A DNA stretch of 64,000 nucleotides from Piscicola geometra (GCA_943735955.1 OX030955.1:7733769-7797768), one strand, 5' to 3'; counted from the first letter of the stretch, positions 34,180-45,331 are shown. Notes: generated by a model not told the origin, from the sequence alone. Program-made: numbers and translations.

Positions 34180-35239
34180 GGAAACTTTAAAAAAAGAAAT
34201 TTTTATATGTTTCAATCACTCATACCGAATGGATCATATTTAACTTCCGAGAAAACTCCGTGGTTTGACGCCAATTACATTTCATTTACACTTATCTACT
34301 TCACAAACTTCTATTAACTTCAAACAAAAATCCTACATTATGATTTGAAGTAGATTTTTTAAGAATAATTTATTAACAAAGACCATTGAAGAGTTTAACT
34401 ACAACAAGAGTTCGGGTCTCTCAGATTCATTAAAAACTATACCAGCTTTTTAATCATCAATAAACGAACCGTTATAAAAGTTACTTCGTCTTTTTGTTTA
34501 ATTTTTATTGAGATAATAGAAGAGACCGGAGCTATGTGTTACAATTTTTCCAAATGTTGTTATAAGTTCATTAGTTTTGAAACAGTTATCCTTAATTTTT
34601 TCATGTACTAAGAACTCTGATAGTCACAAGTGAAAGCACAAAAAACTGGTTTTTTATTCAAATTAATTGAAAAAATCACAATTGAGTCCTAAATGCAAAA
34701 CGAGGTTGTTTGTTACAGTAGTCGGGGTTGAATTTTGAAAGTGGAAAATGTGTTTTAATTTTTTTAGTGCAATTTAATACTAAACGTTGATGGAAATGCA
34801 ATTACAATAAAAACGTAAAAAACTATTTTAAAAAATTCACCTTTTATTTTTAAAATTTACTCTTTAAAGCTAGTGCGCCTTATACATGGACTTTACGGTC
34901 TAGCAATATTGAGGTCTTAAAAACATTATTCGGCACTAGGGATTTTCTAATAAATAAAAAAGAAATTGGCGAAATAAAATCTATTTTTTGTAAGGTAGGC
35001 AGAAATGTTGGTAGCGGGATGAGCTCAATTCTGACACCTTCTGGACCCAGGTCAGGTGACAATGGACTTGATGAAAGTTTATAAAAATAAATAAAAATTC
35101 AGAAAACATTTAAAAGCATTTAATATTTAATTTGATTTATATTGATTCATCCACAGTCGTTTGTAAGTTTTGTGTTTGAGTTTGTAAAATGTCAAAGATT
35201 TTACAAAATTAAGTTTTAATATAGCCATTTTTCTCTTTA

Positions 35240-35330
35240 TTAATCACAGCCTGATAAACGCAGGCCATGTTACAATGCTTTCTGCGCCAGAGCGGCCACA
35301 CACACGACGCACGGCGATTTCTGTAACTCA
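35240..35330 (+). repeat. Short dispersed repeat copy (GCCATGTTACAATG family)
   Basis: The longest copy of this family here: AAACGCAGGCCATGTTACAA is followed by TGCTTTCTGCGCCAGAGCGG and CCACACACACGACG. The last part loosely resembles GCGCCAAGGC and CACACGACATAAG in the SINE at 19,015. Confidence 0.6.
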
Positions 35331-35499
35331 AATTTCTATAATCAATTTATGACTCAATTAAAACCTTTAAAACTAATTTTCATCATAAAAATTAGTTCAT
35401 ATAAAAATTAGATTTAAAAAAATATTGAAAAACTGTTTTGAAAGTCTGAAACAAATGAATGACGACTCATAAAAACAAATGAAAGCAATGTCCACACAA

Positions 35500-35665
35500 A
35501 CAGTTTATGATAATTCCATACAACTTATGATAATTCCATACAACTTATGATAATTTCATACAACTTATGATAATTCATAAAACTTATGATAATTCCATAC
35601 AACTTATGATAATTCCATACAACTTATGATATTTCCATACAACTTATGATAATTCGATACAACTT
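35500..35665. repeat. 20-bp tandem repeat, about eight copies
   Basis: Units of ACTTATGATAATTCCATACA with one- or two-base changes. Confidence 0.85.
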
Positions 35666-36188
35666 AGGATGCTTCGTAAAAGACATTTCGGATAAAATTT
35701 ATAACTAAAATTTTTTCACCACCACCATCAGCCACAATCTTTCAAACTTTCCAAAAAGACGCCTACAAAGAACAAAAGACAGCATACATTTAAGGATTAA
35801 AACTAACAAGAAAGCAACTTAAAGTGGTTTGAAAGTTTTCTGATGTGAAGCCACTTCGAATGAATTTTTCTAATCGATAGTTTTATCTAAAGACTGTGGA
35901 AACTTAAAAGACGTCGCAATCACAATTCGTCCATTTCAGATAAATCTTTCTTTTCAATAAGTTTTTTTATCTAAGTATCTTTGAAATATTTTTTCTATTA
36001 ATCCCATCTTCAAATTTGTTCCCAAGACATCTTCAACAACTTATACTCTAGAGTCTCCCTTCAACAATCTTTCATTAATTCAAAACACTTTAGCCGATTA
36101 ACAAAGCAAAAATCTTGCTAGCAACAGCAACCACTGACAACCAACGAGGGAATTGTGAAAGGAGTAACAAATTATAACAAAAGTAACA

Positions 36189-36362
36189 ATGGAAATCGCA
36201 CCACTCGCACTCTTTTTCGGGCTTGGAGTGCTCACCACCTTATCGATCTTCATCGTGGTTTACTGCTGTGGCTGGCGCAGGGCTTGCTGTTGTTGCATCC
36301 ATGTTAAGTCTTGCTGCCAGAGACTGCGAAAGAAGTTGCATGCTGAACCACCCAAGAAATAA
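36189..36362 (+). CDS. Small single-pass membrane protein with GWRRACCCC motif (unknown family)
   Basis: A 57-residue open frame starting at ACAATGG, a good initiation context. Residues 4-27 (APLALFFGLGVLTTLSIFIV and on) form one transmembrane segment. GWRRACCCCIHVKSCCQRLR follows immediately, with eight Cys counted from the end of the membrane segment, and the protein ends in KKLHAEPPKK. It has the same order as the protein at 33,937 (hydrophobic segment, GWRR, CCxC, Lys/Pro tail) but is shorter. AATAAA at about 36,386 lies only 25 bp after the stop, giving a very short 3' UTR. Likely a diverged tandem paralogue. No known family recognised and no function assigned. Short length is the main reason for caution. 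Confidence 0.58.
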   Translation: MEIAPLALFFGLGVLTTLSIFIVVYCCGWRRACCCCIHVKSCCQRLRKKLHAEPPKK

Positions 36363-36385
36363 CTGGAGCGTCCACACGGATGCAC

Positions 36386-36391
36386 AATAAA
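36386..36391 (+). terminator. Polyadenylation signal AATAAA of the 57-residue gene
   Basis: AATAAATAAA begins about 25 bp after the TAA stop at 36,360-36,362. Confidence 0.5.
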
Positions 36392-36778
36392 TAAAAGTAA
36401 CCTATGTATATTTAAATGCAAAAGTTTTATATTCTCAGCTATCAAGCGAAACACCCGTCTAAACCACAAACACGTCACAGCTTCTTCTCAACAGAATATG
36501 CACTTTCGACTCACTTCGTTCCAAGAGAAAAACCACAAAAGATACCAACGTTTCCACTGACAAGTCAACACTGATACTCTCCAGTATGACTGATTTTCTA
36601 TTTGGATTTAAATCTTAGGCGCATTTATCTACTTGATTGATTGGATGTCAGCACAACCCACACAAACATCATTTTCATTCGCTTGTTACACCACTACTCA
36701 AACACCCTTGTCAAGCCGATTGACCATCAGCTCCATTGGGAGTTCTCTGACGATTATGTTGTTGAATTGAACTAACCT

Positions 36779-36935
<157 letters not shown>

Positions 36936-36938
<3 letters not shown>

Positions 36939-36976
36939 ACAAACCATCAAAATAAGTCAGGTGTCTTTTTGTATTT
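36936..36976 (-). repeat. About 45-bp repeat beside a microsatellite (copy 2)
   Basis: Reverse complement of the segment at 30,782-30,830: ACCATCAAAATAAGTCAGGT then GTCTTTTTGTATTT. It abuts the (CA)n array at its left. Confidence 0.7.
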
Positions 36977-37668
36977 TAAATAAAATTCTAATAAATATTT
37001 CACTCCAAGAAAGTGAATGTTGATAAATGCGCTGAAACATTCTAGAATGGTGATAATGATGACGCTATGCACGTACTGGCTTGAGTACACAATGAAGTGG
37101 TAATAATATAGGAAGAAACATGTGACAATACAACACCACTTCTTCATTGTACGCACATATCGCACAGACCCAGAAGCTACATCATCTAGCCCCCATTTGA
37201 ACACCTGTAGCCTCATAAACATACTAATGCCCGCTACTCAGTGGTGCTTTATTTATTTATTATTATTTAATAAAAATATTTGTAGAACAGCAAATACTTC
37301 GGTATGGAGTACATCACTATTAACTCACTGTTGCAAAGTCTGCTACACGACTTTAAATCATTTTCATGCTATTGCAAGATTCAGTAAGCCGGCCGAGCAA
37401 TTTAACACAATATGCACACATACAAAAAGTGAAACATTCATACACATACAAACCAAAAGCAAAACATCCACACATACAAATACTAAAACTTGCGAAACAC
37501 ATAAAAAGACTAAAGCATCCACGCACATACAAAGACTAAAACATTCACAGAATAAAAATATCACACACATAAAAAGAATGAAACATTTACACACATACAA
37601 TAACTAAAACATCTATACACATAAAAAGAACAAAAAAATTACACATGCAAAGAGAAAAACATCCACAC

Positions 37669-37989
<321 letters not shown>

Positions 37990-38004
37990 CAAAGAGCGAA
38001 GCAT

Positions 38005-41000
38005 TCACACATCAAGCGAGTAATAGAGTTCAATGGGTCGAGTAGAGTGCCAGTATTGTTCGGAGGTTTGCGCTAGTGAGAGGTGAGGCGGCAGTGTGAG
38101 AAACTCCGTGTTGTTGTTGTTGCTGTTGTTGCTGTTGTTATTATTGTTTTCCGCCTTGGTAATCATTACGTAGATCTTGTATTTGTCAGAGGGGCTGGAG
38201 GCGAGCATGCCTGTGTTGGTTGTTAGGTGATGGTGGTGGTGGTGGGTTGTGGTGAGGGTGGTTGTGAGAATGTTTGCGGTTGAAAGAGTGGGGAATGGGA
38301 GGTTGTTTGATGGCATAGTGGTAGGAGTGGTTGTTTGATGAGGATGGAGTGAGGGTGGTTGTGAGGGTGGGGTAGGAGTGGTTGAAAGAATGACAGAAGT
38401 GGTGGCATGATGGTGCCTACTGTTTTGTGGAAAGAACATCAGCGCTTCAGTTAGGATCAGCAATAAGTTGATATAATACAAAGAAAATGGTACAAAACAA
38501 TTCAATACAAACTCATAAAATACAATACAATAAAATAAAAAAAACCACAACACAATACAATACATTAAAATAGATGTAAATAATTATTTATTTATGATTG
38601 AAATTTTGTGAAAAATGTGTTGCAGGACTGACCGGCATGTGTGGTGATGTTCAGTTTCTCGAGGGCGATCCTCATCGCCAGGTACTTGGAGAGATGCTCG
38701 ACTGTTTGGTGGTGCAATGGTGCATTTGGGAGAGGTTGTTTGGTGGTGCAATGGTGCATTTGGGAGAGGTTGTTTGGTGGTGCAATGGTGCATTTGGGAG
38801 AGGTTGTTTGGTGGTGCAATGGTGCATTTGGGAGAGGTTGTTTGGTGGTGCAATGGTGCATTTGGGAGAGGTTGTTTGGTGGTGCAATGGTGCATTTGGG
38901 AGAGGTTGTTTGGTGGTGCAATGGTGCATTTGGGAGAGGTTGTTTGGTGGTGCAATGGTGCATTTGGGAGAGGTTGTTTGGTGGTGCCATGGTGCATTTG
39001 GGAGAGGTTGTTTGGTGGTGCAATGGTGCATTTGGGAGAGGTTGTTTGGTGGTGCAATGGTGCATTTGGGAGAGGTTGTTTGGTGGTGCAATGGTGCATT
39101 TGGGAGAGGTTGTTTGGTGGTGCAATGGTGCATTTGGGAGAGGTTGTTTGGTGGTGCAATGGTGCATTTGGGAGAGGTTGTTTGGTGGTGCAATGGTGCA
39201 TTTGGGAGAGGTTGTTTGGTGGTGCAATGGTGCATTTGGGAGAGGTTGTTTGGTGGTGCAATGGTGCATTTGGGAGAGGTTGTTTGGTGGTGCCATGGTG
39301 CATTTGGGAGAGGTTGTTTGGTGGTGCAATGGTGCATTTGGGAGAGGTTGTTTGGTGGTGCAATGGTGCATTTGGGAGAGGTTGTTTGGTGGTGCAATGG
39401 TGCATTTGGGAGAGGTTGTTTGGTGGTGCAATGGTGCATTTGGGAGAGGTTGTTTGGTGGTGCCATGGTGCATTTGGGAGAGGTTGTTTGGTGGTGCAAT
39501 GGTGCATTTGGGAGAGGTTGTTTGGTGGTGCAATGGTGCATTTGGGAGAGGTTGTTTGGTGGTGCAATGGTGCATTTGGGAGAGGTTGTTTGGTGGTGCA
39601 ATGGTGCATTTGGGAGAGGTTGTTTGGTGGTGCAATGGTGCATTTGGGAGAGGTTGTTTGGTGGTGCAATGGTGCATTTGGGAGAGGTTGTTTGGTGGTG
39701 CAATGGTGCATTTGGGAGAGGTTGTTTGGTGGTGCAATGGTGCATTTGGGAGAGGTTGTTTGGTGGTGCAATGGTGCATTTGGGAGAGGTTGTTTGGTGG
39801 TGCAATGGTGCATTTGGGAGAGGTTGTTTGGTGGTGCAATGGTGCATTTGGGAGAGGTTGTTTGGTGGTGCAATGGTGCATTTGGGAGAGGTTGTTTGGT
39901 GGTGCAATGGTGCATTTGGGAGAGGTTGTTTGGTGGTGCAATGGTGCATTTGGGAGAGGTTGTTTGGTGGTGCAATGGTGCATTTGGGAGAGGTTGTTTG
40001 GTGGTGCAATGGTGCATTTGGGAGAGGTTGTTTGGTGGTGCAATGGTGCATTTGGGAGAGGTTGTTTGGTGGTGCAATGGTGCATTTTGGAGAAGTAGTT
40101 TGGTGGTGCAACAGCGTAAAGTTTTTGGTTGTAAAAAAAATAAAAAATAATAATAAGCAGAGTTAAGTTATAGGACAGGAAACGATGGCCATGTATGTAT
40201 GCAAGCTGGCTGGCTGGTTGTTGAAGTGGTGTGGTAGGTGCAGTGGGACGATGGTGTGCACTCACTGGAAGCATTGGAGGTAGTCTTGATGTATCTGGTG
40301 GGAGGGGCTTCAGAGGAGGCTTGCGAGGGATGCGGCTTGAAGACCAACTCCACCTCGGGCGCCACTTGAGCACCACCCGACGTCGAGCCCGCATCCGTCG
40401 CGTCGAAGGCGGGATTCGACTCGTCGGAGCAGTGCTTGCGAGTTTCATCTGCGGCGTCAGGAGGCCTCCTGCGAGGGTTTCGTGAGAGCGCCTGTTGTCG
40501 CAGGCCCTCCTCGATGTTCTGGTTGAAGGCCTCTTGGTTCATCGACTGCTTCAGACGCTCGAGCACACGCTCCTGGTGCGCCTCGTACTCATCCCTGCTC
40601 GGGTAGATCTTCGAGATGAGCGCGTCAAAGTTCGGGTCGGGGCGTAACGAGCGCTTTGAGACGAGTTTCTTGCGACACGTGGGACACTCCTTGTTGCCAC
40701 TGCGCAGTGCCGTGATGATGCAGTCCTGACAGAACCTGTGTGTGTGTGTGTGTGTGTTTGTGTGTGTGAGTTTTTGTGTGAGTGAGTTTTTGTGTGTGTT
40801 TGTATTTGTGTGAATGTTTGTTGTGTCATTGTGTTTGTGAGATTCTCAGTTCAGTGATACATCATAAATGAGGTTCATTTTGCCATGCGTGTTGTAGAAA
40901 AGTCGTGATCAACTTGCAGACCACATAAACATTCTATCTGGCTAGTAAAATAAAACTGAACAAGCAAGAAGTATTGCAGAAGCCAGTAAGGAATAAGACT

Positions 41001-41800
41001 GGCGCGTTGTCACTGAGTAGGAATGCAAAGAAAAGTGAGCATTATAAACACATTATCATTAAATCAAATCTCTATAGTGTCTGAAGATTTGTTAGCTAAA
41101 AATACAGTTGAAGTTTCGAGTGCGTTGATCATTTCAGAGTTGATGTCTAAAGCTACCACAAGGATGTGTAATGGCAGAGCAACTGGTTCGTCTGGTATCA
41201 TTGCTGAGATGCTCAAACCTATTGAACAACAGGGTAATATCTTTTTACATGAGATTGTCATGTGCATCATCAAAGAAAGTAAAGTTGTCAGAAACTGAAA
41301 AAGAGTTTCATTGGGAAAAGTGATGTATTGGACAGTAGCATCTACAGGGGTTTAAACTATCAACTGAAGCATGTAGTATAAGAATTGATCAAAATAATAG
41401 GCTGTTTGTACACAAATGATGCAGTAGTCATTTCTGACTCAACCGACTAGCTATTTACTAAGGTCAAAGTAGAGAAGAATGTGATAGAGAAAAAGATTGA
41501 ATCAATGTGGGAAAAAGAAAGTTCTCTTCATGGAAGGAATCTTATTAAAACATCTTATTAAAAACACAAATGGAATGAGTGTAGAACAGAGCACAGAAAG
41601 TCAAGCGACCTGTGGAGGCACTCCTTGGTCGTCATGGTGTTCTTGAGCATGTCGAGGCAGATCGGACACATCAGTTCGTTGTGCAGACTCCGTGGTGAGA
41701 CTGCAATCTCGGTGTTGTCTGTAACTGCTTCTTGTGGTCCTCTGTTCATCTCGTATGGCGTCAGACCCCATGTTTTGCCCTGGAAAGGTGGCTGTTCCAT
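38005..41800 (-). CDS. RNF2: E3 ubiquitin-protein ligase RING1/RNF2 (Polycomb PRC1 core)
   Basis: Catalytic subunit of Polycomb repressive complex 1, which ubiquitinates histone H2A. Exons on the minus strand: 41800-41610, 40735-40266, 38701-38633, 38210-38005, joined in phase to give 311 residues. The C3HC4 RING finger (about 45-84) reads [20 protein letters not shown], then FCQDC and CPTC, almost identical to known family members. [20 protein letters not shown] and [16 protein letters not shown] follow. The C-terminal RAWUL domain is split: [35 protein letters not shown] and [15 protein letters not shown] poly-Asn run ([13 protein letters not shown]) sits inside RAWUL. TTTTAACAG just before the ATG suggests an upstream non-coding exon. 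Intron 3 (38,702-40,265) is mostly a 34-bp minisatellite, and intron 1 holds a LINE relic. RING1 versus RNF2 cannot be separated from sequence alone, and the ancestral animal has one gene. Confidence 0.96.
38703..40112. repeat. 34-bp minisatellite, about 41 copies, inside RNF2 intron 3
   Basis: Highly uniform units containing TTGGGAGAGGTTGTTTGGTG then GTGCAATGGTGCAT. Three units carry CCATGG instead of CAATGG, at about 38,988, 39,294 and 39,464, spaced 9 and 5 units apart. The unit lacks stop codons in every frame on both strands, so all six frames stay open for about 1.4 kb. These are not genes: the array lies within an intron and touches the 3' splice site at 38,702. Confidence 0.98.
40737..40812. 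repeat. (GT)n tract at the acceptor of RNF2 exon 2
   Basis: On the sense (minus) strand this is (CA)n ending in ACACAG directly before the exon that starts at 40,735. It takes the place of a polypyrimidine tract. Confidence 0.85.
41128..41460 (+). pseudogene. Decayed LINE reverse-transcriptase relic in RNF2 intron 1
   Basis: On the plus strand [20 protein letters not shown] and [20 protein letters not shown] resemble the fingers region of the LINE at 31,090-33,085 (MSNGKAAGPSGIVAEMLKSA). Stops and frameshifts follow, including remnants of a YRGLK-like motif (GFKLS). It is antisense to RNF2 and too decayed to be active. Confidence 0.75.
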
Positions 41801-41947
41801 TCTGTTAAAATATAACAGTTAAATGAGAGGTTATATGCAATGTAGATGATGGAGAATTTTATAAAACTGTTATCTGCGCATGAAAAAATTTTTTTTTTGC
41901 ATTTAAGTGACTATACTGTATAAAATAAGAGAATAAATTTAATCTCA

Positions 41948-42012
41948 ATTTACAATTTAAAATTTAAGTTTTAAGATTTAAATTTTAAATCTTAAAACTT
42001 AAAATTTAAGAC
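41948..42012. repeat. AT-only inverted repeat (hairpin)
   Basis: A left arm AAGTTTTAAGATTTAAA is followed at once by its reverse complement TTTAAATCTTAAAACTT. Further flanking bases also pair, for arms of about 24 bp with almost no loop. It lies about 150 bp upstream of the RNF2 start codon. Confidence 0.8.
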
Positions 42013-42748
42013 TTAAATGTTTGTTATCGGCTTACTTGTTTGTCGTTTTAATCACCAAACTTCAAAGTTTTTAAATTTAATTTCAATAAAACTTTATTTT
42101 AACCCAATTTAGAAGCCAATATTTTTTCTAAAGTTCAGGAATTTATAAAAAATCCGTCACAACAAAGACTCATAAATTCTTTCTGTTTACAAAACGATTG
42201 TGAGGGTAATGACAATGGTGACGAATATAAATTAATTATAAAAAAATTTCTATTGAAGCCACTTTCTAAAACTTTTCTTTAATTTGATTTTAGTAAAGTT
42301 GATCAGCAACCAATAGAATGAAACTCATGATTAATATGATGATAATGATGACGCAGACTTGATTGCATTGTTAAGAAAGCATTTGTTCAAATAACTTTTA
42401 CGTTTTGTTTTGTTGTAGTTGAATGGTTTCATTTAATGGCATGCAGAACCCTTGCAAGCTCTACAGTCTATTTTATAGAATTTTCGTACTAAGCTATAGA
42501 AATTTATTTGATTGATTGATTGATTATAAAAGGCAATAAGAATTTGTACAGCTGACTTTAAGTGATTTTAATAAAACTACTACATTAAATGGTCAATTTT
42601 TTAATAGTTAATTATTCATAATAATAAAAAACAATTTCAACATTTTATAAAAAAGAAAAAAACCAAAACAAAGTAAAGTAATTAGATTTTATATGAATAA
42701 CCACCACGGCCTATGAATTATAGTCAAATAATGATAGGCTATAATCCC

Positions 42749-43694
42749 TCAAAAGCCACTGAGTTCGAGGTAGTCCTTGATGGCTTCCACTTTTTTCCTA
42801 CAATTGCCCGCCTGCTGACCCTCGTGATACGTACCCAGGATGATGCCTGTGTCAGTTTGTGATGGGAGGCGTAATAAAAAGCGCTATTCAAATACTTTTA
42901 ATTGAGGGTTGAAGGGTGCTGTCAGGGTGGAAATAAATGGAATTTGGGGGTTCAAATCCTCCTGGATATGTAAGCAAGCCCTTTGCATGAAAAATAACCA
43001 CGTTAAAAGCGTCTTTTTTGGACGATTTATAGTTTGAACCCACTTCATAGAAAAATTGACTGAAAAAGCGTCTCACAGAATATATATTTCAAATGCAATT
43101 TGATATTGTAACTAAGTTAACTTACATTTGGATGTTTTAGCTATTGAAACACCACCTGCACCCCTCTTTCCTTGCATTTGAGACTCGTCTGCCTGCAAAC
43201 AAAAGAACTTGTCACCTCCGAGGTTGAAGCCTCCTGATCTGACGTTTGTGGCATCTGAAAAAGCAGCCATTATGTCTTTCAACTCCGCCACTGTCATCTA
43301 GATCGTTAAAGGTTAAAGCTTGAAAGATTGATTTTTAAATAACTATGTTTATAATGAGATTATTTACTCATTGAATTATTTATTTGATTCAATGAATCAT
43401 TGATTCATATCTTGAGAGATTCTAAGGCTTAGAAATAGTTTCTCAAATATTTTTAGCTTTGAGAAATATTTAATAATTAGAAATTAGAAACTTACAATTT
43501 TAAAATTTTTGAATTTTTAATAATTAAATATTTCCCAATGCTACAAGTGAATTTTATAAAATCTTTATTTTGACAATAAATACATTTAAACCAGGACTTT
43601 GGCTCCATATTGCTTCATCATTAATTCCGCAAATTGCAGCTTTTTCTACCGTACCACTGTTTACAAGATTTTCACAGTATAAATTCCATGACAT
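42749..43694 (-). CDS. Profilin
   Basis: Small actin-monomer-binding protein that also binds poly-proline and phosphoinositides. Three exons on the minus strand: 43694-43584 (MSWNLYCENLVNSGTVEKAA and on to GLN), 43297-43126, 42846-42749. Phases 0 and 1 join cleanly for 126 residues and a TGA stop, the usual length for the family. N-terminal Trp3, Tyr6 and Trp30 sit where the poly-proline-binding aromatic residues belong. The central FNLGGDKFFCLQADESQMQG and KRGAGGVSIAKT match the family core. The C-terminus has LGTYHEGQQAGNC and VEAIKDYLELSGF. It lies about 950 bp upstream of RNF2 on the same strand. Donors are GTATTT and GTAAGT. The first exon is inferred from its strong N-terminal match. 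Confidence 0.95.
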
Positions 43695-43956
43695 TTTAAA
43701 ATATTTTATGTGTCAATTTAAAAAAACGCAATGTCGGCTGTTTCATAGAATTTTATTTTAGAGATGTGCATATAGTTAAAAACATATATATCTTTCTATA
43801 TATTAAAAAAATAGAAACTGTGTTATAATTTCAATTAATTTAATAATAATTTATAAATTTTTGAAACTATCAAGAAAATATAAAACAATTTTTAGTTTAA
43901 ACATCAAGATAAAAATGTTGATAATAAATTATGTCTTAATTATTAAGAGCTTAGAC

Positions 43957-43994
43957 CATAGATATCCTACAAAAACAAATAGTATATATCTATG
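43957..43994. mobile_element. 38-bp TIR element with 8-bp target duplication
   Basis: The 38-bp insert starts CATAGATATCC and ends ATATATCTATG, so about 9 bp at each end are inverted repeats. It is flanked by perfect 8-bp direct repeats GCTTAGAC at 43,949-43,956 and 43,995-44,002. An 8-bp duplication is typical of hAT-type transposition. It lies about 260 bp upstream of the profilin start. Confidence 0.65.
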
Positions 43995-44286
43995 GCTTAG
44001 ACGTTTTCAACATTGAAAATTAAATTTATTTCATAATATAATATAATATATTCATTAAATTAAAATAACTTTTTTTAATTAACTTTTTTTATGTAAAAAG
44101 ATGCCCTTTTGATTTTTGAAGTCGAAAGCTCAGGGAGAAACAAGCTCTGGGATAAAAGTGTGGTCTAAAGACTTTAAACTATTTATTATAGAATCCCAAT
44201 ACCAATAGAAACCATTCAAATACTTATTTTTTTTACAGTTTTTTAAACGTCAATACTTTTAAAAACTCAAGACAGTATGTGCTGAC

Positions 44287-44335
44287 CATAGATATATATA
44301 TATAGATACTACTTGTTGTTTGTAGGTTATCTATG
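44287..44335. mobile_element. 49-bp TIR element with 8-bp target duplication
   Basis: Same ends as the element at 43,957 (CATAGATA and TATCTATG). The interior ACTACTTGTTGTTTGTAGG resembles the reverse complement of its partner's CCTACAAAAACAAATAGT, so the two lie in opposite orientation. Flanks are GTGCTGAC at 44,279-44,286 and GTGCTGAT at 44,336-44,343, matching 7 of 8. Confidence 0.6.
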
Positions 44336-44343
44336 GTGCTGAT

Positions 44344-45218
44344 CTATGCGGTAAACGGATAAAAAGTCTTCGGATAAAAGGTCTTCAGGATAAAAAGTAT
44401 TTAGGACAAAAAGTCTTCAAAAAGATACTTTCATTGAAAAAAACGTTTTATATAATTTTATTAATTTTAATTAATGTAAAATAGTTTTAAGAAAAAAAAT
44501 TTAATTAATAAAAAATAAAAAAAGACTATTTATTTAAAATATTTTAAGATTATGTTGAAAATATCAAATAGAGACATGAAACTTTCAGGTTATAATAATT
44601 TTCTAAAAGTAAATAAGCCATAATTATTGTTTATTTTACGATATATCTCGCATAAAATAGTTGCCGAAATAAAAAAAATAATATGACCGCCTTTAGTTAT
44701 TGTTATTTTTATTCTGTCATACATATGCCAGCTGATTTTAGTAAATAAACATGCCCACATCTATAGAAATTGCATCACAAGGCTGCCTTAGTTTCGTGGC
44801 CACTGCACACAGCTAGCATACATTGAACCGTTGGATTCGAACCATGATATCTGTTTTACATCACACTATGTTTTATTTTTGTTTTGAGCTTTCGTACTAA
44901 AAGATCTCTTTTCATTACAAATTACAATTTTTAAAAGTGCATCACGACTATAATCTAGTGCGATTTCTCAATCTTTCTCCAAATCGACGCTGTGTCGAAA
45001 GTATAGTTATAATCTAGAATCGAATTACTGTAAAAAATCATAAAGAAACGTATCGTATCGGTATATCATAAACAGATAAAAATAGAAAATTAGCTAAAAA
45101 CCGAAGGGTTCCATTGACCTTAACACCAATAGAACATCGACACTTGACATGATGCAATACATGGCAAAGGTTTAATATTTTATTTAACAGTATTTATTAT
45201 TTCTACATACGTAACTTA
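44344..45218. other. Gene-free AT-rich interval
   Basis: No exon recognised. GTTGGATTCGAACCATGAT near 44,833 is a B-box-like tRNA/SINE signature, but no complete element could be outlined. Confidence 0.4.
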
Positions 45219-45240
45219 TACTACTACTACTACTACAACA

Positions 45241-45331
<91 letters not shown>
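45219..45331. repeat. (CTA)n microsatellite
   Basis: About 36 trinucleotides of ACT/CTA with a few ACAACTAAT interruptions near the start. Confidence 0.95.

Larger units (their letters stand above)
34480..36188. other. Interval between the two small membrane-protein genes
   Basis: AT-rich sequence with a SINE-like fragment at 35,240-35,330 and a 20-bp tandem array at 35,500-35,665. I see no further copy of the GWRRxCC motif and no other gene. Confidence 0.5.

Noticed and set aside
38584..40448. Six overlapping open frames of about 480-620 codons in all reading frames
   Set aside because: They come from the stop-free 34-bp minisatellite in RNF2 intron 3. Peptides are perfectly periodic and identical in kind on both strands, so they are not genes.
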